DNA from: Flavitalea plasmicola
GTDB taxonomy: Bacteria; Bacteroidota; Bacteroidia; Chitinophagales; Chitinophagaceae
Reading direction: 5' to 3'
DNA: 64,000 bases
Assembly: GCF_030546645.1 (NCBI RefSeq)
Contig: NZ_JAUOTO010000001.1
Location: forward strand, 1,116,001 to 1,180,000
The notes below the pieces were generated by a model, which was not told where the DNA came from, ran no database searches, and saw only the letters and a list, made by a program, of their open reading frames with translations. Position numbers and translations under genes: made by a program. Below, one piece after another: positions 31,957 through 41,363 of this stretch (positions are counted from its first letter, which is position 1; each line of letters starts with the position of its first letter).

Positions 31957-34650
31957 ATGAACCGGATAACTGCATATCCCTATAGATGGCCGCGCCTGGT
32001 TCCGGTGATCCTTTTCATCCTTTCTTTTTTTATCCTTACACCATCCGCCGCACAGGAAAAAAGCCTGGCGGAAATCCTTGTTACAGTCGATGTAAGAGAC
32101 AGGCCATTCCAGGAAGCATTAACGATCATTGAAGCCAGGATTCCTTTTAAATTCGCCTATAGCACGGAATTGGCTTCCCGGCAGAAAAATATATCGGTAA
32201 AAGCCGATGGCCTGCCCTTACCCGATCTTTTAACGACCATATTCAGGGGGACTTCGCTGACCTACCATGTCATTGGCCACCAGATCGTCGTGCAGGAAAT
32301 GGTCTCGCCGTCCAGGGTCACTCTTAGCGGCTATATAAAGGACTCCCGGACAGGGGAATTACTGATTGGCGCCAGCATCTATGTCCCTGCGACCGGAACA
32401 GGTATTTTGTCCAACAATTATGGATTTTACTCCATCACCGTTCCCGCCGCCGACACGATGGAACTGGAGATCTCCTATGTAGGCTATAAAAGCCTGCTCA
32501 GCCGGGTAAATGCAAATGAAAGCCAGACGCTTTCTTTTGGGCTGGAAGTCAAATATGACCAGGAGGACAGCAATAAATTGATCATCGTCAATGATAGGAG
32601 AGAGGATAATGTAAAGAAGAACCAGACAGCGCTGGTCGACATGTCGGGCGATATGATCATTGCCGCCCCTTCCGTGAATGGCAGCGGGGACCTGATCGGC
32701 TCCCTGGAGATGCTGCCGGGCGTCCAGACGGGGATAGATGGAACACCGGGCTACTTTGTCAGAGGCGGAAATGCGGGACAGAACCTGATCCTGCTGGACG
32801 ACGCCACTTTGTATAATCCCAGCCACATATTCGGGCTGGTAAGCGTTTTTAACCCGCCGGCTATCAAGCATGCCAGCCTGATGAAAGGAGGCTTTCCCGC
32901 GTCGTTCGGCGATCACATCAGCTCGGTGCTTGATGTTGCCATGAAGGACGGAAGCAATCTCCAGTCCGGCGGGAGCGTTCAAATGGGAAGCATTTCATCC
33001 GGCGTTTCCCTTTATGGTCCCCTTCAACCCGGTAAATCGTCCTTTCTTATCTCAGGGCGCAGAAGCACAACCGACCTATTGCTCCAGCCATTCCTTCATA
33101 AGAATTATTTCAGCAATTATTATTTCTATGATGTGAATGCCAAGCTGAACTTTCAGCTCTCGCCGAAGGATCGTCTTTTCCTGAGTTTTTACAATGGCAG
33201 GGACAACAACAACTATTCCAGGGATTCCTCGGATGTCGCGGGGATCGAATATTCCATGCATTTCGGTAATACGGCCTTCACGTTGCGATGGAACCATCAG
33301 TATTCAGGAAAACTATTTTCCAATACTTCCCTGGAATACAACCGGTATCATCAGTGGCTATCCGCCACACAGGAAGGCTATTTCGCACAGTTGTATTCCG
33401 GTATCAGGGATATTCATGGAAAAACAAACCTCACCTGGTATCTCTCCGCTGCCCACAAGATCAACATGGGCGCCGACTATTTGTATCAGACGCTGTATCC
33501 TGCATCGTTGTCAGGAAAAATTGCGTCCCCGGATTCTTCCGGCGCGATCGTTCCTTCGGGGATACCTCCGAAATCGGCCACCCGGCTGGCCGTCTATGGC
33601 AGCGACGATATAAAGATAGGTAGTCGGGTACAGGCATACATCGGGTTGAGGGCTCCTTACTATTTTAAGCCGGGCGTGCAATACTTTACACTTGAACCCC
33701 GGCTGTCCCTGCTGTATATGATCGATCGGTCCACCAGCGTGAAGGTCGCTTATGCCAGCATGCACCAGTATATTCACCTGGTGCAAAGCTACAATGCCGC
33801 GTTCCCGGCGGAAATATGGATCGGCAGCAGCAATGTTGTCCGGCCGCAGGCATCCCAGGATATCTCGGCGGGACTGTATAAGAATTTTTCGGAGAATATT
33901 TTTCAGACCAGCGTGGAGTTCTATTACCGGCGCATGAAAGATCAATTGTTGTTTGGAGCAGGAGGGGACAGCGCCGCCATTGACAATACGATCGAGAAGC
34001 AATTGATATTCGGAAAAGCATGGAGCTATGGCGCCGAGCTTTTTATCCGGAAGAACAAGGGCAGATGGACAGGATGGCTGGCTTATTCGTTTGCTTATGC
34101 TTATCAACAGTTTGATTCGCTGAACGAGAGCCAGACATTTCCTTTTGCATACGACAGAAGGCATATGCTGAATATTTCCACAGCCTACGCCTTGAACAGG
34201 CACTGGAAGATCGCCGCCAATTTTCTGATCGCCAGCGGTCGGGCATTTTCATTGAGCCCCGATTCGACCTATATCCCCGCACTGGGCGGCAATCCCCTGT
34301 TCACCAATCCCGGCAGGGGGCTGGGGAGAGGGCGGGGAAGAGGCCAGGGGCAGGGTCAGGGCCAGGGACAGGGCCAGGGGCAGGAAAAGGGCTCATGGGA
34401 CATCGTGGCCAATAATTACCGGCTGAGCCCTTACAACCGGCTGGACCTGAGCATACACTATATAAAAAGCAGGAATACGGGCCGCAGGATCCTGGAGACG
34501 GAATGGATCTTTTCCGTATATAACATTTACGCTCGCCAAAATAATTCGTTCGTTTACAGGACCATCGATCCCTCCACCGGGCGGGTAGTGGCAAAAGAGT
34601 TGCCATTTATTCCTGTCATACCGAGTATTACGTATAGTCTTAAATTTTAA
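31957..34650 (+). CDS. TonB-dependent receptor with STN signalling domain
   Basis: 897-residue outer-membrane receptor. Signal peptide about 1-33 (ends SAAQ), STN domain about 35-110, a carboxypeptidase-D-like domain (GYIKDSRTGELLIGASIYVP), a plug with LPGVQTGIDGTPGYFVRGGN, and a barrel ending in SITYSLKF. Unlike SusC it has no SusD partner; it is closer to the FecA-like receptors found with sigma/FecR pairs. Between late barrel strands (about 786-810) lies a Gly-Arg/Gly-Gln repeat encoded by a 6-base CAGGGN tandem, in what should be a surface loop. ATG 31957 starts MNRITAYPYR. Confidence 0.92.
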   Translation: MNRITAYPYRWPRLVPVILFILSFFILTPSAAQEKSLAEILVTVDVRDRPFQEALTIIEARIPFKFAYSTELASRQKNISVKADGLPLPDLLTTIFRGTSLTYHVIGHQIVVQEMVSPSRVTLSGYIKDSRTGELLIGASIYVPATGTGILSNNYGFYSITVPAADTMELEISYVGYKSLLSRVNANESQTLSFGLEVKYDQEDSNKLIIVNDRREDNVKKNQTALVDMSGDMIIAAPSVNGSGDLIGSLEMLPGVQTGIDGTPGYFVRGGNAGQNLILLDDATLYNPSHIFGLVSVFNPPAIKHASLMKGGFPASFGDHISSVLDVAMKDGSNLQSGGSVQMGSISSGVSLYGPLQPGKSSFLISGRRSTTDLLLQPFLHKNYFSNYYFYDVNAKLNFQLSPKDRLFLSFYNGRDNNNYSRDSSDVAGIEYSMHFGNTAFTLRWNHQYSGKLFSNTSLEYNRYHQWLSATQEGYFAQLYSGIRDIHGKTNLTWYLSAAHKINMGADYLYQTLYPASLSGKIASPDSSGAIVPSGIPPKSATRLAVYGSDDIKIGSRVQAYIGLRAPYYFKPGVQYFTLEPRLSLLYMIDRSTSVKVAYASMHQYIHLVQSYNAAFPAEIWIGSSNVVRPQASQDISAGLYKNFSENIFQTSVEFYYRRMKDQLLFGAGGDSAAIDNTIEKQLIFGKAWSYGAELFIRKNKGRWTGWLAYSFAYAYQQFDSLNESQTFPFAYDRRHMLNISTAYALNRHWKIAANFLIASGRAFSLSPDSTYIPALGGNPLFTNPGRGLGRGRGRGQGQGQGQGQGQGQEKGSWDIVANNYRLSPYNRLDLSIHYIKSRNTGRRILETEWIFSVYNIYARQNNSFVYRTIDPSTGRVVAKELPFIPVIPSITYSLKF
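34313..34385 (+). repeat. CAGGGN hexamer tandem inside the TonB receptor gene
   Basis: A run of GGGGCN then CAGGGN hexamers encodes alternating Gly-Arg and Gly-Gln (GRGRGRGQGQGQGQGQ). Because the unit is 6 bases, copy-number changes by slippage would keep the frame and only lengthen or shorten the loop. Confidence 0.75.
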
Positions 34651-34670
34651 TTTGAATATTTAAAAAAACT

Positions 34671-34700
34671 GCCCACCTATAGGACCAAGGGGCGTTTTTT
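34671..34700 (+). terminator. Possible terminator after the TonB receptor
   Basis: GCCC (34671-34674) can pair with GGGC (34690-34693) around a CCTATAGG core, and six T residues follow (34695-34700). The stem is short, so the call is tentative. Confidence 0.35.
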
Positions 34701-34768
34701 CTGTCTTCTATGTGAAGCCCGGGAACTTATGACGTATAATGTGCGTCTCCCGAAAAAAATCAATACTC

Positions 34769-35572
34769 ATGAAAAAATCAATCGCAAGACGATCTTCATT
34801 GTTTTTAGTAGCCCTGGCGGCAGGGGTCTTTATTTTCCTCTCCTGTAATAAAAGCAGCAGCGGCACCGGTCACCTGGAAGTAAGACTGACGGACGACCCT
34901 TCGGCATATGATGCGGTCTACATCGATGTCCAGAAAGTAGAAGTCAATGTCTCCTCGGACGCGGAAGCGAGCTCAGGATGGCAGACAGTACCTTTGCTCA
35001 AGCCCGGGATCTACAACCTGCTGGATTTCAGAAATGGCATTGACACGGTGCTGGCTGCGGCGGATCTTCCCGCGGGTAAGCTGTCCCAGATGCGCCTGGT
35101 CCTTGGCGACAATAACTCCGTAGTGATAAATGGCCAATCTTATCACCTCTCCACTCCTTCCTCACAACAATCCGGATTAAAGTTCAATATTCATACGACA
35201 CTGACAAGCGGCATCGTGTATCGTCTCTGGATAGACTTTGACGCCGGTCGCTCCATTGTGTCATCGGGCAACGGCGGATACTCGTTGAAGCCTGTGATCA
35301 GAACCTATACAGAAGCCATTGGGGGAAGTATCAAGGGATATGTTCTTCCTGCGGGGATCAAACCACAGGTTTGGGCCGTACAGGGCACTGATTCCCTGTT
35401 GGCATTACCGGATTCGGCCACCGGTTATTATTTCATCGGGGGCGTGAATGCCGGCGCCTGGAGCTTATCGTTCCACGCGCAGGATCTCACTTATACGGAC
35501 ACTGCTTTCGCAGTGACGGTGAATACAGGTGTAGTGACTGATGCCGGAATGGTGACCCTGCAAAAGAAGTAG
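34769..35572 (+). CDS. DUF4382-type lipoprotein
   Basis: 267 residues. The signal peptide ends FIFLSC (lipid-modified Cys) and is followed by NKSSSGTGHLEVRLTDDPSA; GHLEVRLTDDP with YDAVYIDVQKVEVNVS is the DUF4382 signature. A second beta-rich domain at about 190-267 (GGSIKGYVLPAGIKPQV) resembles a carboxypeptidase-like regulatory fold. Function unknown. Its position after the sigma/FecR/receptor cassette suggests an envelope role, but a terminator-like structure separates them. ATG 34769 gives a normal lipoprotein signal. Confidence 0.8.
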   Translation: MKKSIARRSSLFLVALAAGVFIFLSCNKSSSGTGHLEVRLTDDPSAYDAVYIDVQKVEVNVSSDAEASSGWQTVPLLKPGIYNLLDFRNGIDTVLAAADLPAGKLSQMRLVLGDNNSVVINGQSYHLSTPSSQQSGLKFNIHTTLTSGIVYRLWIDFDAGRSIVSSGNGGYSLKPVIRTYTEAIGGSIKGYVLPAGIKPQVWAVQGTDSLLALPDSATGYYFIGGVNAGAWSLSFHAQDLTYTDTAFAVTVNTGVVTDAGMVTLQKK

Positions 35573-35592
35573 GTCCGTTTTTAGATCCGACT

Positions 35593-35629
35593 GGTCCGGG
35601 CGCGAATGTTTTCATTCGGCGCCCGGACC
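35593..35629. terminator. Strong GC-rich hairpin after the DUF4382 gene
   Basis: GGTCCGGGCGC-GAATG (35593-35608) pairs with CATTCGGCGCCCGGACC (35613-35629) with one bulged base and a TTTT loop. It has no T tract on the plus strand, so it may terminate or protect the 3' end of the transcript. Confidence 0.6.
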
Positions 35630-35681
35630 TATCCTGTGAAAAGTAAATGATGTGCTGAAAGATCTAATTAAATCCGTGGCT

Positions 35682-37937
35682 ATGAAATACATTTCTACCC
35701 TCTTCCTGCTTGCGATGAGCTCGCTCATTTCGCCGGCTTTTGCCCAATTGAACAATGGCGGTCTCAACGCCGGTTTCGGCGTTGACGCTGATACGCGTGC
35801 CAACTACATGAAATATGGTATGACGACGGGAGCCGTCATCAGTGATGACTGGTTTTCCCCCTCCCTTTCCGGTAATAACGTGATCGATACGTCGAACGCG
35901 GCTTATTATCTGTCGTTACTGCAGGGAGGCGCCAATATGGGCTTTTCCAAAAGGATGTCCGCGCTCCTTTATGCGAGGGTGAGCGGGAGGCTGTGGCTGG
36001 ATGCTGTATATGGCAGGGATTACGTCGCAACCAACCCTTTGACGGATTCGACTGCCTTTACTATTGCCAGCAAGAATGGGGACAACCCCGGCGTTTGGGC
36101 GGGAGGGAGCACCAATTTTCCGGACAAGAACGATCTCGTGGATGCTTTTGCCCATATGCGCAGGAACGGCACCAGCGTTTATGATTCACTATGGCTTTTC
36201 ACCGGCGTGTCCACCGTCGGCGTTTCCGGATCGAGATATTTTGATATAGAGCTGTACAAAAAGAATTTCAGCTACAACGGGACCACCGGCGCTTTTTCCA
36301 GCGCGGGAACTGAAGCCGGCCATACGCAATGGCTATTCGATGCCAGCGGGAATATTACGCAAACGGGGGACCTGATCCTTGCCGTCAACTATTCTCCCGG
36401 AGCGCCACCCGTGGTGGATGTACGCATTTGGGTAAGCAGCACGACCTTTACGACGGTTGTTCCCGCCTACTTTAATTTTGGGGCGAGCTTCGACGGCGCC
36501 AGTGCGTCTCCTGCCTATGGGTATGCTTCTATCTTATCCAAGACGGGCGCCACGAACTTTGGTTCCGGCATTGCAAATTATTCGGCCACGGCCGCACAGG
36601 ACACGACCTATGCCACGCCCTGGGGGACGGAGCTCTCGACCAAGAACTGGGGGACGCAATACCAAACCTTACAGCTGATTGAAATGGGCTTAAACCTGAC
36701 CAGGATCGGGGTGGATCCGGCATTGTATACCGCATCCGGATTAAGCCCCTGTCAACCCTTATTTTCCGATATTTTTTTCAAATCCCGGTCATCCAATTCC
36801 TTTACATCCAATATGCAGGATTTCATCGTACCCCTGGTGTTCGTACAGAACCCTGTGATGGATTATTCTTTAAAACCTGACACCTTGCGGTGCAATCACA
36901 CGGCGGGCAGCATTCAGATCACCAATAACAGCACGGCCGGGTATTATACCTGGCAGACGGCCAATGGAGCTATTTCCGGCGCGAACACGGACAGCTCGCA
37001 GATCAATGTCACCAAGCCAGGCACCTATATCGTATCGGCTTCTCCTGCATTGGGATGTCCTGCCACCCGGAAAGACACCGTGGTCATACCGATCGATACT
37101 TTTCCACCAGTGGCTTCTATTGCTGTTGCGCCCGGTAGCAGCTTGTCTTACCTGCAATTCTATGGGGGAAATACCAGCGCCAGCAACTATTCCACTCCTT
37201 TTGGCGGCAGCAATGGATTGCTGTGGAATTGGAGCGGTCCGCAGAGCTTCGCATCTACCATCCAGAATCCCCGCACGGTGGATACCGCCGGCGTTTGGGG
37301 CACTTACCAGCTGATCGTGACGGAAAAGAGAAACGGATGTAAGGATACTGCCATTAAAACCATCTCTATGTACGATTTTATTGTTCTGTCCACAGATGAT
37401 CTGAAAGTTAAGGGCGTCTACAGCGATCATTCGATCGTCGTGACCTGGGAGGACCATAGCCAGGACGGGGCCGGCGCTTACGAGATAGAAAGGTATACGG
37501 GGAATGATGGATATAAGGCGATCGGCACTGTATTGAATGGTGGCGGAAATGCGGGACAATTTTCATTCACGGACAATGATCCTTTGCAAGGCAATAACAG
37601 GTACAGGATCAAGGCTACCGGCAAAAATGGACAGATCTACTATTCAGGTGTGGTGACTGTGGCCGCAGGAAGGTCCGGATTGCAAAGCATTTACCTGGCA
37701 GGCAGCGCACCCGGCAAGGGTGTGATGACGTTGATCGTTAATGCGGATGCGGACTCCCGGGCCGAGATCCTCCTGTATAATCTTTCGGGTCAGCGTCTGT
37801 GGGATAAACCTGTTCAGTTTGGCAAGGGAATGAATACTTTCGGCCTATCTACGGCAGGGGCCCAGGTGGGAAGCGTACAGGTAATTTTCATACTTGTCGA
37901 AGGCCGCGTGGCTTATTCGCAGAAGATAATGTTTTGA
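35682..37937 (+). CDS. Large secreted protein with C-terminal sorting-like domain
   Basis: 751 residues. A signal peptide (1-22, ending PAFA) leads a long beta-rich region with no recognised family (FGVDADTRANYMKYGMTTGA is a typical start in Bacteroidota surface proteins, shown as VDADTRANYMKYG). An Ig/PKD-like part follows at about 405-560 (CNHTAGSIQITNNSTAGYYTW in landmark form ITNNSTAGYYTW, ATRKDTVVIP), then a fibronectin-like segment (VTWEDHSQDGAGAYEIERYT region). The end (EILLYNLSGQRLW, MNTFGLSTAG, KIMF) is a degenerate type IX sorting domain. A cell-surface adhesin or scaffold is the best guess. ATG 35682 is preferred to GTG 35652. Confidence 0.75.
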   Translation: MKYISTLFLLAMSSLISPAFAQLNNGGLNAGFGVDADTRANYMKYGMTTGAVISDDWFSPSLSGNNVIDTSNAAYYLSLLQGGANMGFSKRMSALLYARVSGRLWLDAVYGRDYVATNPLTDSTAFTIASKNGDNPGVWAGGSTNFPDKNDLVDAFAHMRRNGTSVYDSLWLFTGVSTVGVSGSRYFDIELYKKNFSYNGTTGAFSSAGTEAGHTQWLFDASGNITQTGDLILAVNYSPGAPPVVDVRIWVSSTTFTTVVPAYFNFGASFDGASASPAYGYASILSKTGATNFGSGIANYSATAAQDTTYATPWGTELSTKNWGTQYQTLQLIEMGLNLTRIGVDPALYTASGLSPCQPLFSDIFFKSRSSNSFTSNMQDFIVPLVFVQNPVMDYSLKPDTLRCNHTAGSIQITNNSTAGYYTWQTANGAISGANTDSSQINVTKPGTYIVSASPALGCPATRKDTVVIPIDTFPPVASIAVAPGSSLSYLQFYGGNTSASNYSTPFGGSNGLLWNWSGPQSFASTIQNPRTVDTAGVWGTYQLIVTEKRNGCKDTAIKTISMYDFIVLSTDDLKVKGVYSDHSIVVTWEDHSQDGAGAYEIERYTGNDGYKAIGTVLNGGGNAGQFSFTDNDPLQGNNRYRIKATGKNGQIYYSGVVTVAAGRSGLQSIYLAGSAPGKGVMTLIVNADADSRAEILLYNLSGQRLWDKPVQFGKGMNTFGLSTAGAQVGSVQVIFILVEGRVAYSQKIMF

Positions 37938-37950
37938 TCCCGGCAGTAAA

Positions 37951-38028
37951 TAGCTACAAGCTGCAAGCGGTAAGCTTCAAGTCATGCTTAAATAACGCTG
38001 ATAGCTTGCAGCTTGGGGCTTGCAGCTA
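37951..38028. repeat. Heptamer repeat, inverted pair, between convergent genes
   Basis: Left arm TAGCTAC, AAGCTGC, AAGCGGT, AAGCTTC, AAGTCAT (37951-37985); right arm ATAGCTT, GCAGCTT, GGGGCTT, GCAGCTA (38001-38028). The 17-mer AGCTACAAGCTGCAAGC at 37952-37968 is identical to the one at 28926. The last right-arm unit supplies the TAG stop of the convergent porin gene. It could serve as a two-way terminator. Confidence 0.85.
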
Positions 38029-39372
38029 AAATTCGATATGCGCCCGTGCGGAAAATACATGCACGGGACCTCTGTCCTGGTTGTAAGCGGGATGATCGAC
38101 GAACTGATAATCCAGGGTAGCATAGAGATTGTAGAACAGCTTGCATTGATAGAACACTTCCGCAATATTCTCCCGGCTGTAATGGGGCAGCTGGCCATCG
38201 CCGATCATGAAGCCGTATCCTCCAATGGCGAGAAAGGCACGATGCTCTTCGGAAATTCCATTGGACAACAGGGCGATGCCGATATTGTCTGCCGATCTTT
38301 TCCAGCTTTTACCGTAGATACGGATACCTCCGCTGATGGTGTTGTCGATCTCCGCGAATGCCCAGGAGGCATTCTTTCCATCATTCCAGCCCAGCCGGAA
38401 GAAGGCGTTGATGTTATTGCCCAGCTCCTGCTCGGCGTTGACGCCCAAGCCATATTTCTTTCCATCATATGCTTTGCCGTAGATGACATCGAGGGTGGTG
38501 TCGGAGCCGTTCTCTTTGGCGGAGATGGCATTCTTATACCGGGGACTTTTATTGACGTTGTAGAAGGCCAGCAGCCGGAGAACGCCTTTGCGCTGATGCA
38601 GTGCATACCTTTTCTCCCATTCCAGGTTTTCGCTGCTGGTATGCGTATAATGCCAGTCCAGTTCGGGGCCATTGGCGTATTTAGGTTCCAATGCCGTACC
38701 CAGCCGCAGCGTCCAGCCTGGCTTGACGTATTCGGCCACAAAACCGCAGGTATAGCCGCGGGTATTGGCGGCATAGTCGTAGGCGCCATTGTTCATTAAA
38801 GCCCAGTTCATGAAGTCGGAACGGGGGTCGTGGCTGACATTGCTGTTGTCGAAGAAGTCGCCCAGTGAAAATTTGCCGGCTGTGAGGGTGATCCTGGACG
38901 TGGATACCCGTTCCTTCACCTGGTTGGCCTCATCGGAGATATCCTCATAATGATCTTTATCCAGGGTGATGTGCTGGCGAAGGAAGACACGCGCCACATA
39001 TACGGTCGGCTCCGGATTGCCTATGCGGAACGTCTCGCCATTGGGGAAGCCTGCAATACCGAGGGTGCTGCCGAAGCCTTTGCCGCCGGCCATCTCGGGG
39101 TTGAAATAGATGGCCGCTCCCTGCCAGAGGCGTCGTCCCAGATAGGCGGTGGTGGTGACGGAATAGGCGCGTTCATGCGCAGGCGTCAGGCTGTTCTGCC
39201 CGCTGTAGGGGGCGTGGAAGGTAGGGTGTCCCTGCAGGATGCCGGTAAACTGGAGGTGATAGGTCCAGCCGGAATCCTCCAACAGGGGATCTCCGTTCTG
39301 CGCCGACGTTTGCAGGATCAGCAGGGAAAATGTTACGATCAGCAGGAATGATGAATAAAGTCTTTTGAGCAT
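38026..39372 (-). CDS. OprB-family carbohydrate-selective porin
   Basis: 448 residues, signal peptide 1-24 (ends TSAQ), then an outer-membrane barrel of OprB type: GNPEPTVYVARVFLRQHI, LTAGKFSLGDFFDNSNVSHD, DFMNWALMNNGAYDYAANTR, and a C-terminal aromatic residue (AHIEF). OprB porins pass sugars across the outer membrane. It stands alone. ATG 39372 (MLKRLYSSFL) gives a clean signal peptide. The stop codon is inside the adjacent heptamer repeat. Confidence 0.85.
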   Translation of the reverse strand: MLKRLYSSFLLIVTFSLLILQTSAQNGDPLLEDSGWTYHLQFTGILQGHPTFHAPYSGQNSLTPAHERAYSVTTTAYLGRRLWQGAAIYFNPEMAGGKGFGSTLGIAGFPNGETFRIGNPEPTVYVARVFLRQHITLDKDHYEDISDEANQVKERVSTSRITLTAGKFSLGDFFDNSNVSHDPRSDFMNWALMNNGAYDYAANTRGYTCGFVAEYVKPGWTLRLGTALEPKYANGPELDWHYTHTSSENLEWEKRYALHQRKGVLRLLAFYNVNKSPRYKNAISAKENGSDTTLDVIYGKAYDGKKYGLGVNAEQELGNNINAFFRLGWNDGKNASWAFAEIDNTISGGIRIYGKSWKRSADNIGIALLSNGISEEHRAFLAIGGYGFMIGDGQLPHYSRENIAEVFYQCKLFYNLYATLDYQFVDHPAYNQDRGPVHVFSARAHIEF

Positions 39373-39436
39373 GGCCGGTTGAATAAACACGGCGCAAAAC
39401 TAAAGGGGATGGAGTAAGCGATAAAATAATTTAATG

Positions 39437-40297
39437 CTACCGTGTTGCTTTTACCATCCTGTTCTTACCCTGCATGTCTTTTCTGACCGTGACCGTCTGG
39501 TAGCCGGCCCCTTTGAAGATGCTTTCCACGAGACCGGCCAGATCTTCATGGATCTCTGCATATATGGCCCCTTGCATGGAGAGCCTTTCCTGTCCCAGCC
39601 GGGCTATTGCCTGGTAGAAGACGACGGGGTTTTCGTCTTTGACGAAAAGCGCCAGGTGCGGCTCGTGGTTGACCACATGGGGGGACATCGTAGATTTGTC
39701 TTTCAGGGGAATATAGGGCGGGTTGCTGACGATGAGATCGAGGGGGGGCAGCTGTTCCCGCTGACTGCTGTCCAGGATATCCAGCAACAGGAAGTCGACT
39801 TCGGCTCCCAGGGTAGTGGCATTGCGGCGGGCGACTGCCAGGGCTTCGGGACTGATATCACAGGCATGTACAAGAGCGTCGGGGAGTCGTTTTTTCAGGG
39901 AGATGGCGATGCATCCGCTGCCCGTGCCTATGTCCAGGATCACGGGGGAGGTCGGGACCGGCGTCGCGGCGGTCGTTGTTGTTACCCATTCCACCAACTC
40001 TTCCGTCTCGGGCCGGGGGATCAGGACATGTTCGTCCACATAAAATTTCATCCCGCAGAACCAGCTTTCCTGCAGTACATATTGCACGGGCTGGAGCTTT
40101 GAAAGGCCGAAGATATACTGGTGAAAGATATCCGTCTGAACGGGGCTCAGCAGCACGTCCTTGTTCAGGAGACGGTCTATTTTTCTTTTGCCTGTAATAT
40201 TCTCCAAAACGAGGTCGCCGATCTGGGCGGCTTCCCTTTCACCATAGAGGGGTGTTAATCGGGAGAGTAATTCCCTTTGGGCCTGTGTGATATCCAT
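39437..40297 (-). CDS. prmC: Peptide chain release factor N5-glutamine methyltransferase
   Basis: Methylates the GGQ glutamine of release factors with SAM. 286 residues: an N-terminal helical domain (LQPVQYVLQESWFCGMKFYV region), then the methyltransferase with VLIPRPETEELVEW, DIGTGSGCIAISLKK and the substrate motif IVSNPPYIPL. ATG 40297 starts MDITQAQREL; the longer frame is antisense to ribD. It is divergent from ribD, 25 bases apart. prfA is not in the window. Confidence 0.95.
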   Translation of the reverse strand: MDITQAQRELLSRLTPLYGEREAAQIGDLVLENITGKRKIDRLLNKDVLLSPVQTDIFHQYIFGLSKLQPVQYVLQESWFCGMKFYVDEHVLIPRPETEELVEWVTTTTAATPVPTSPVILDIGTGSGCIAISLKKRLPDALVHACDISPEALAVARRNATTLGAEVDFLLLDILDSSQREQLPPLDLIVSNPPYIPLKDKSTMSPHVVNHEPHLALFVKDENPVVFYQAIARLGQERLSMQGAIYAEIHEDLAGLVESIFKGAGYQTVTVRKDMQGKNRMVKATR

Positions 40298-40310
40298 ACC
40301 TAAAAATAAG

Positions 40311-40318
40311 TAAATTTG
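40311..40318 (+). promoter_or_regulatory. -7 box of ribD, 4 bases from its start
   Basis: TAAATTTG matches TAnnTTTG and is followed by CGGC and the TTG start codon of ribD. This points to a leaderless mRNA with a non-ATG start. Confidence 0.45.
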
Positions 40319-40322
40319 CGGC

Positions 40323-41363
40323 TTGAATCCCCCTGAATTATACGTACATCGTTGTTTGGAGCTGGCCCGGCTGGGAGCCGGCCATGTTGCCCCCAATCCC
40401 ATGGTAGGGGCTGTGCTGGTATTTGAGGACAGGATCATAGGAGAAGGCTATCACATGAAGTATGGCCAGGCGCATGCGGAGGTCAACTGTATTGCGGCTG
40501 TAAAAGACGAGGACAAGGGACTCATCCCGCAATCCACCATCTATGTATCGCTGGAGCCCTGCGCTCATTTTGGTAAGACGCCCCCATGTGCCGACCTGAT
40601 CATCCGGCAGCGGATACCAAGGGTAGTGGTGGGTTGCCGTGACCCTTTTCCCCTGGTGGATGGGAAAGGCATCGAGAAAATGAGGGCGGCGGGTATTTCC
40701 GTCGAGGTCGGGGTATTGGAGAAGGAATGCAAAGGTTTGAACAGGCGCTTTTTCACTTTTAATACGCAGCACCGTCCTTACATCGTGCTGAAATGGGCGC
40801 AGAGCATGGACGGAAAAATGGGGGCCGGGAGCGGGAAACGGGTCCTTATCTCCAATGAATATACGAACCGGCTGGTGCACAAATGGCGGTCTGAAGAGGC
40901 GGCCATCCTGGTGGGAACGAATACGGCTTTGCTGGATGATCCGGCATTGACGGTGAGATTATGGAAAGGGCCGGATCCTGTCCGGCTGGTGATCGATAAA
41001 GACCTGAGCCTGCCTGTATCCCTCCGGCTTTTTGACGGAAAGGTGAGGACGGTGGTATTTAACCTGCAAAAGCATGAGGAACAGGGGAACCTGCAATATT
41101 ATCAACTGGCGGAGGATAGCAGCCTGGTACATCAACTGGTGGTGGCCTTGCACCAGCTGAAGATACAGAGCGTGCTGGTAGAAGGTGGGGCTGCCTTGCT
41201 TCAATCTTTCATTGATGAGGGATATTGGGACGAGGCGCGCATCATAACCAACGAGACCTTACAGATCCCAGGCGGGCTGGCTTCGCCGGTATTACCAGGG
41301 GGAAGCCTGGTTTTCCAGGAAAAGCTCTTTTCGGACGTAATCAGCCATTACCAAAAGACATGA
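40323..41363 (+). CDS. ribD: Bifunctional riboflavin biosynthesis protein RibD
   Basis: Deaminates and then reduces the pyrimidine intermediate of riboflavin synthesis. 346 residues: the deaminase domain has zinc motifs HAEVNCI and EPCAHFGKTPPCADLI; the reductase domain from about 150 has WAQSMDGKMGAGSGKRVLIS (landmarks WAQSMDGK and RVLIS) and LVEGGAALLQSFI. The only early start in frame is TTG 40323, giving MNPPELYVHR, which aligns with the usual RibD N-terminus. Its stop overlaps the next gene's ATG. Confidence 0.95.
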   Translation: MNPPELYVHRCLELARLGAGHVAPNPMVGAVLVFEDRIIGEGYHMKYGQAHAEVNCIAAVKDEDKGLIPQSTIYVSLEPCAHFGKTPPCADLIIRQRIPRVVVGCRDPFPLVDGKGIEKMRAAGISVEVGVLEKECKGLNRRFFTFNTQHRPYIVLKWAQSMDGKMGAGSGKRVLISNEYTNRLVHKWRSEEAAILVGTNTALLDDPALTVRLWKGPDPVRLVIDKDLSLPVSLRLFDGKVRTVVFNLQKHEEQGNLQYYQLAEDSSLVHQLVVALHQLKIQSVLVEGGAALLQSFIDEGYWDEARIITNETLQIPGGLASPVLPGGSLVFQEKLFSDVISHYQKT

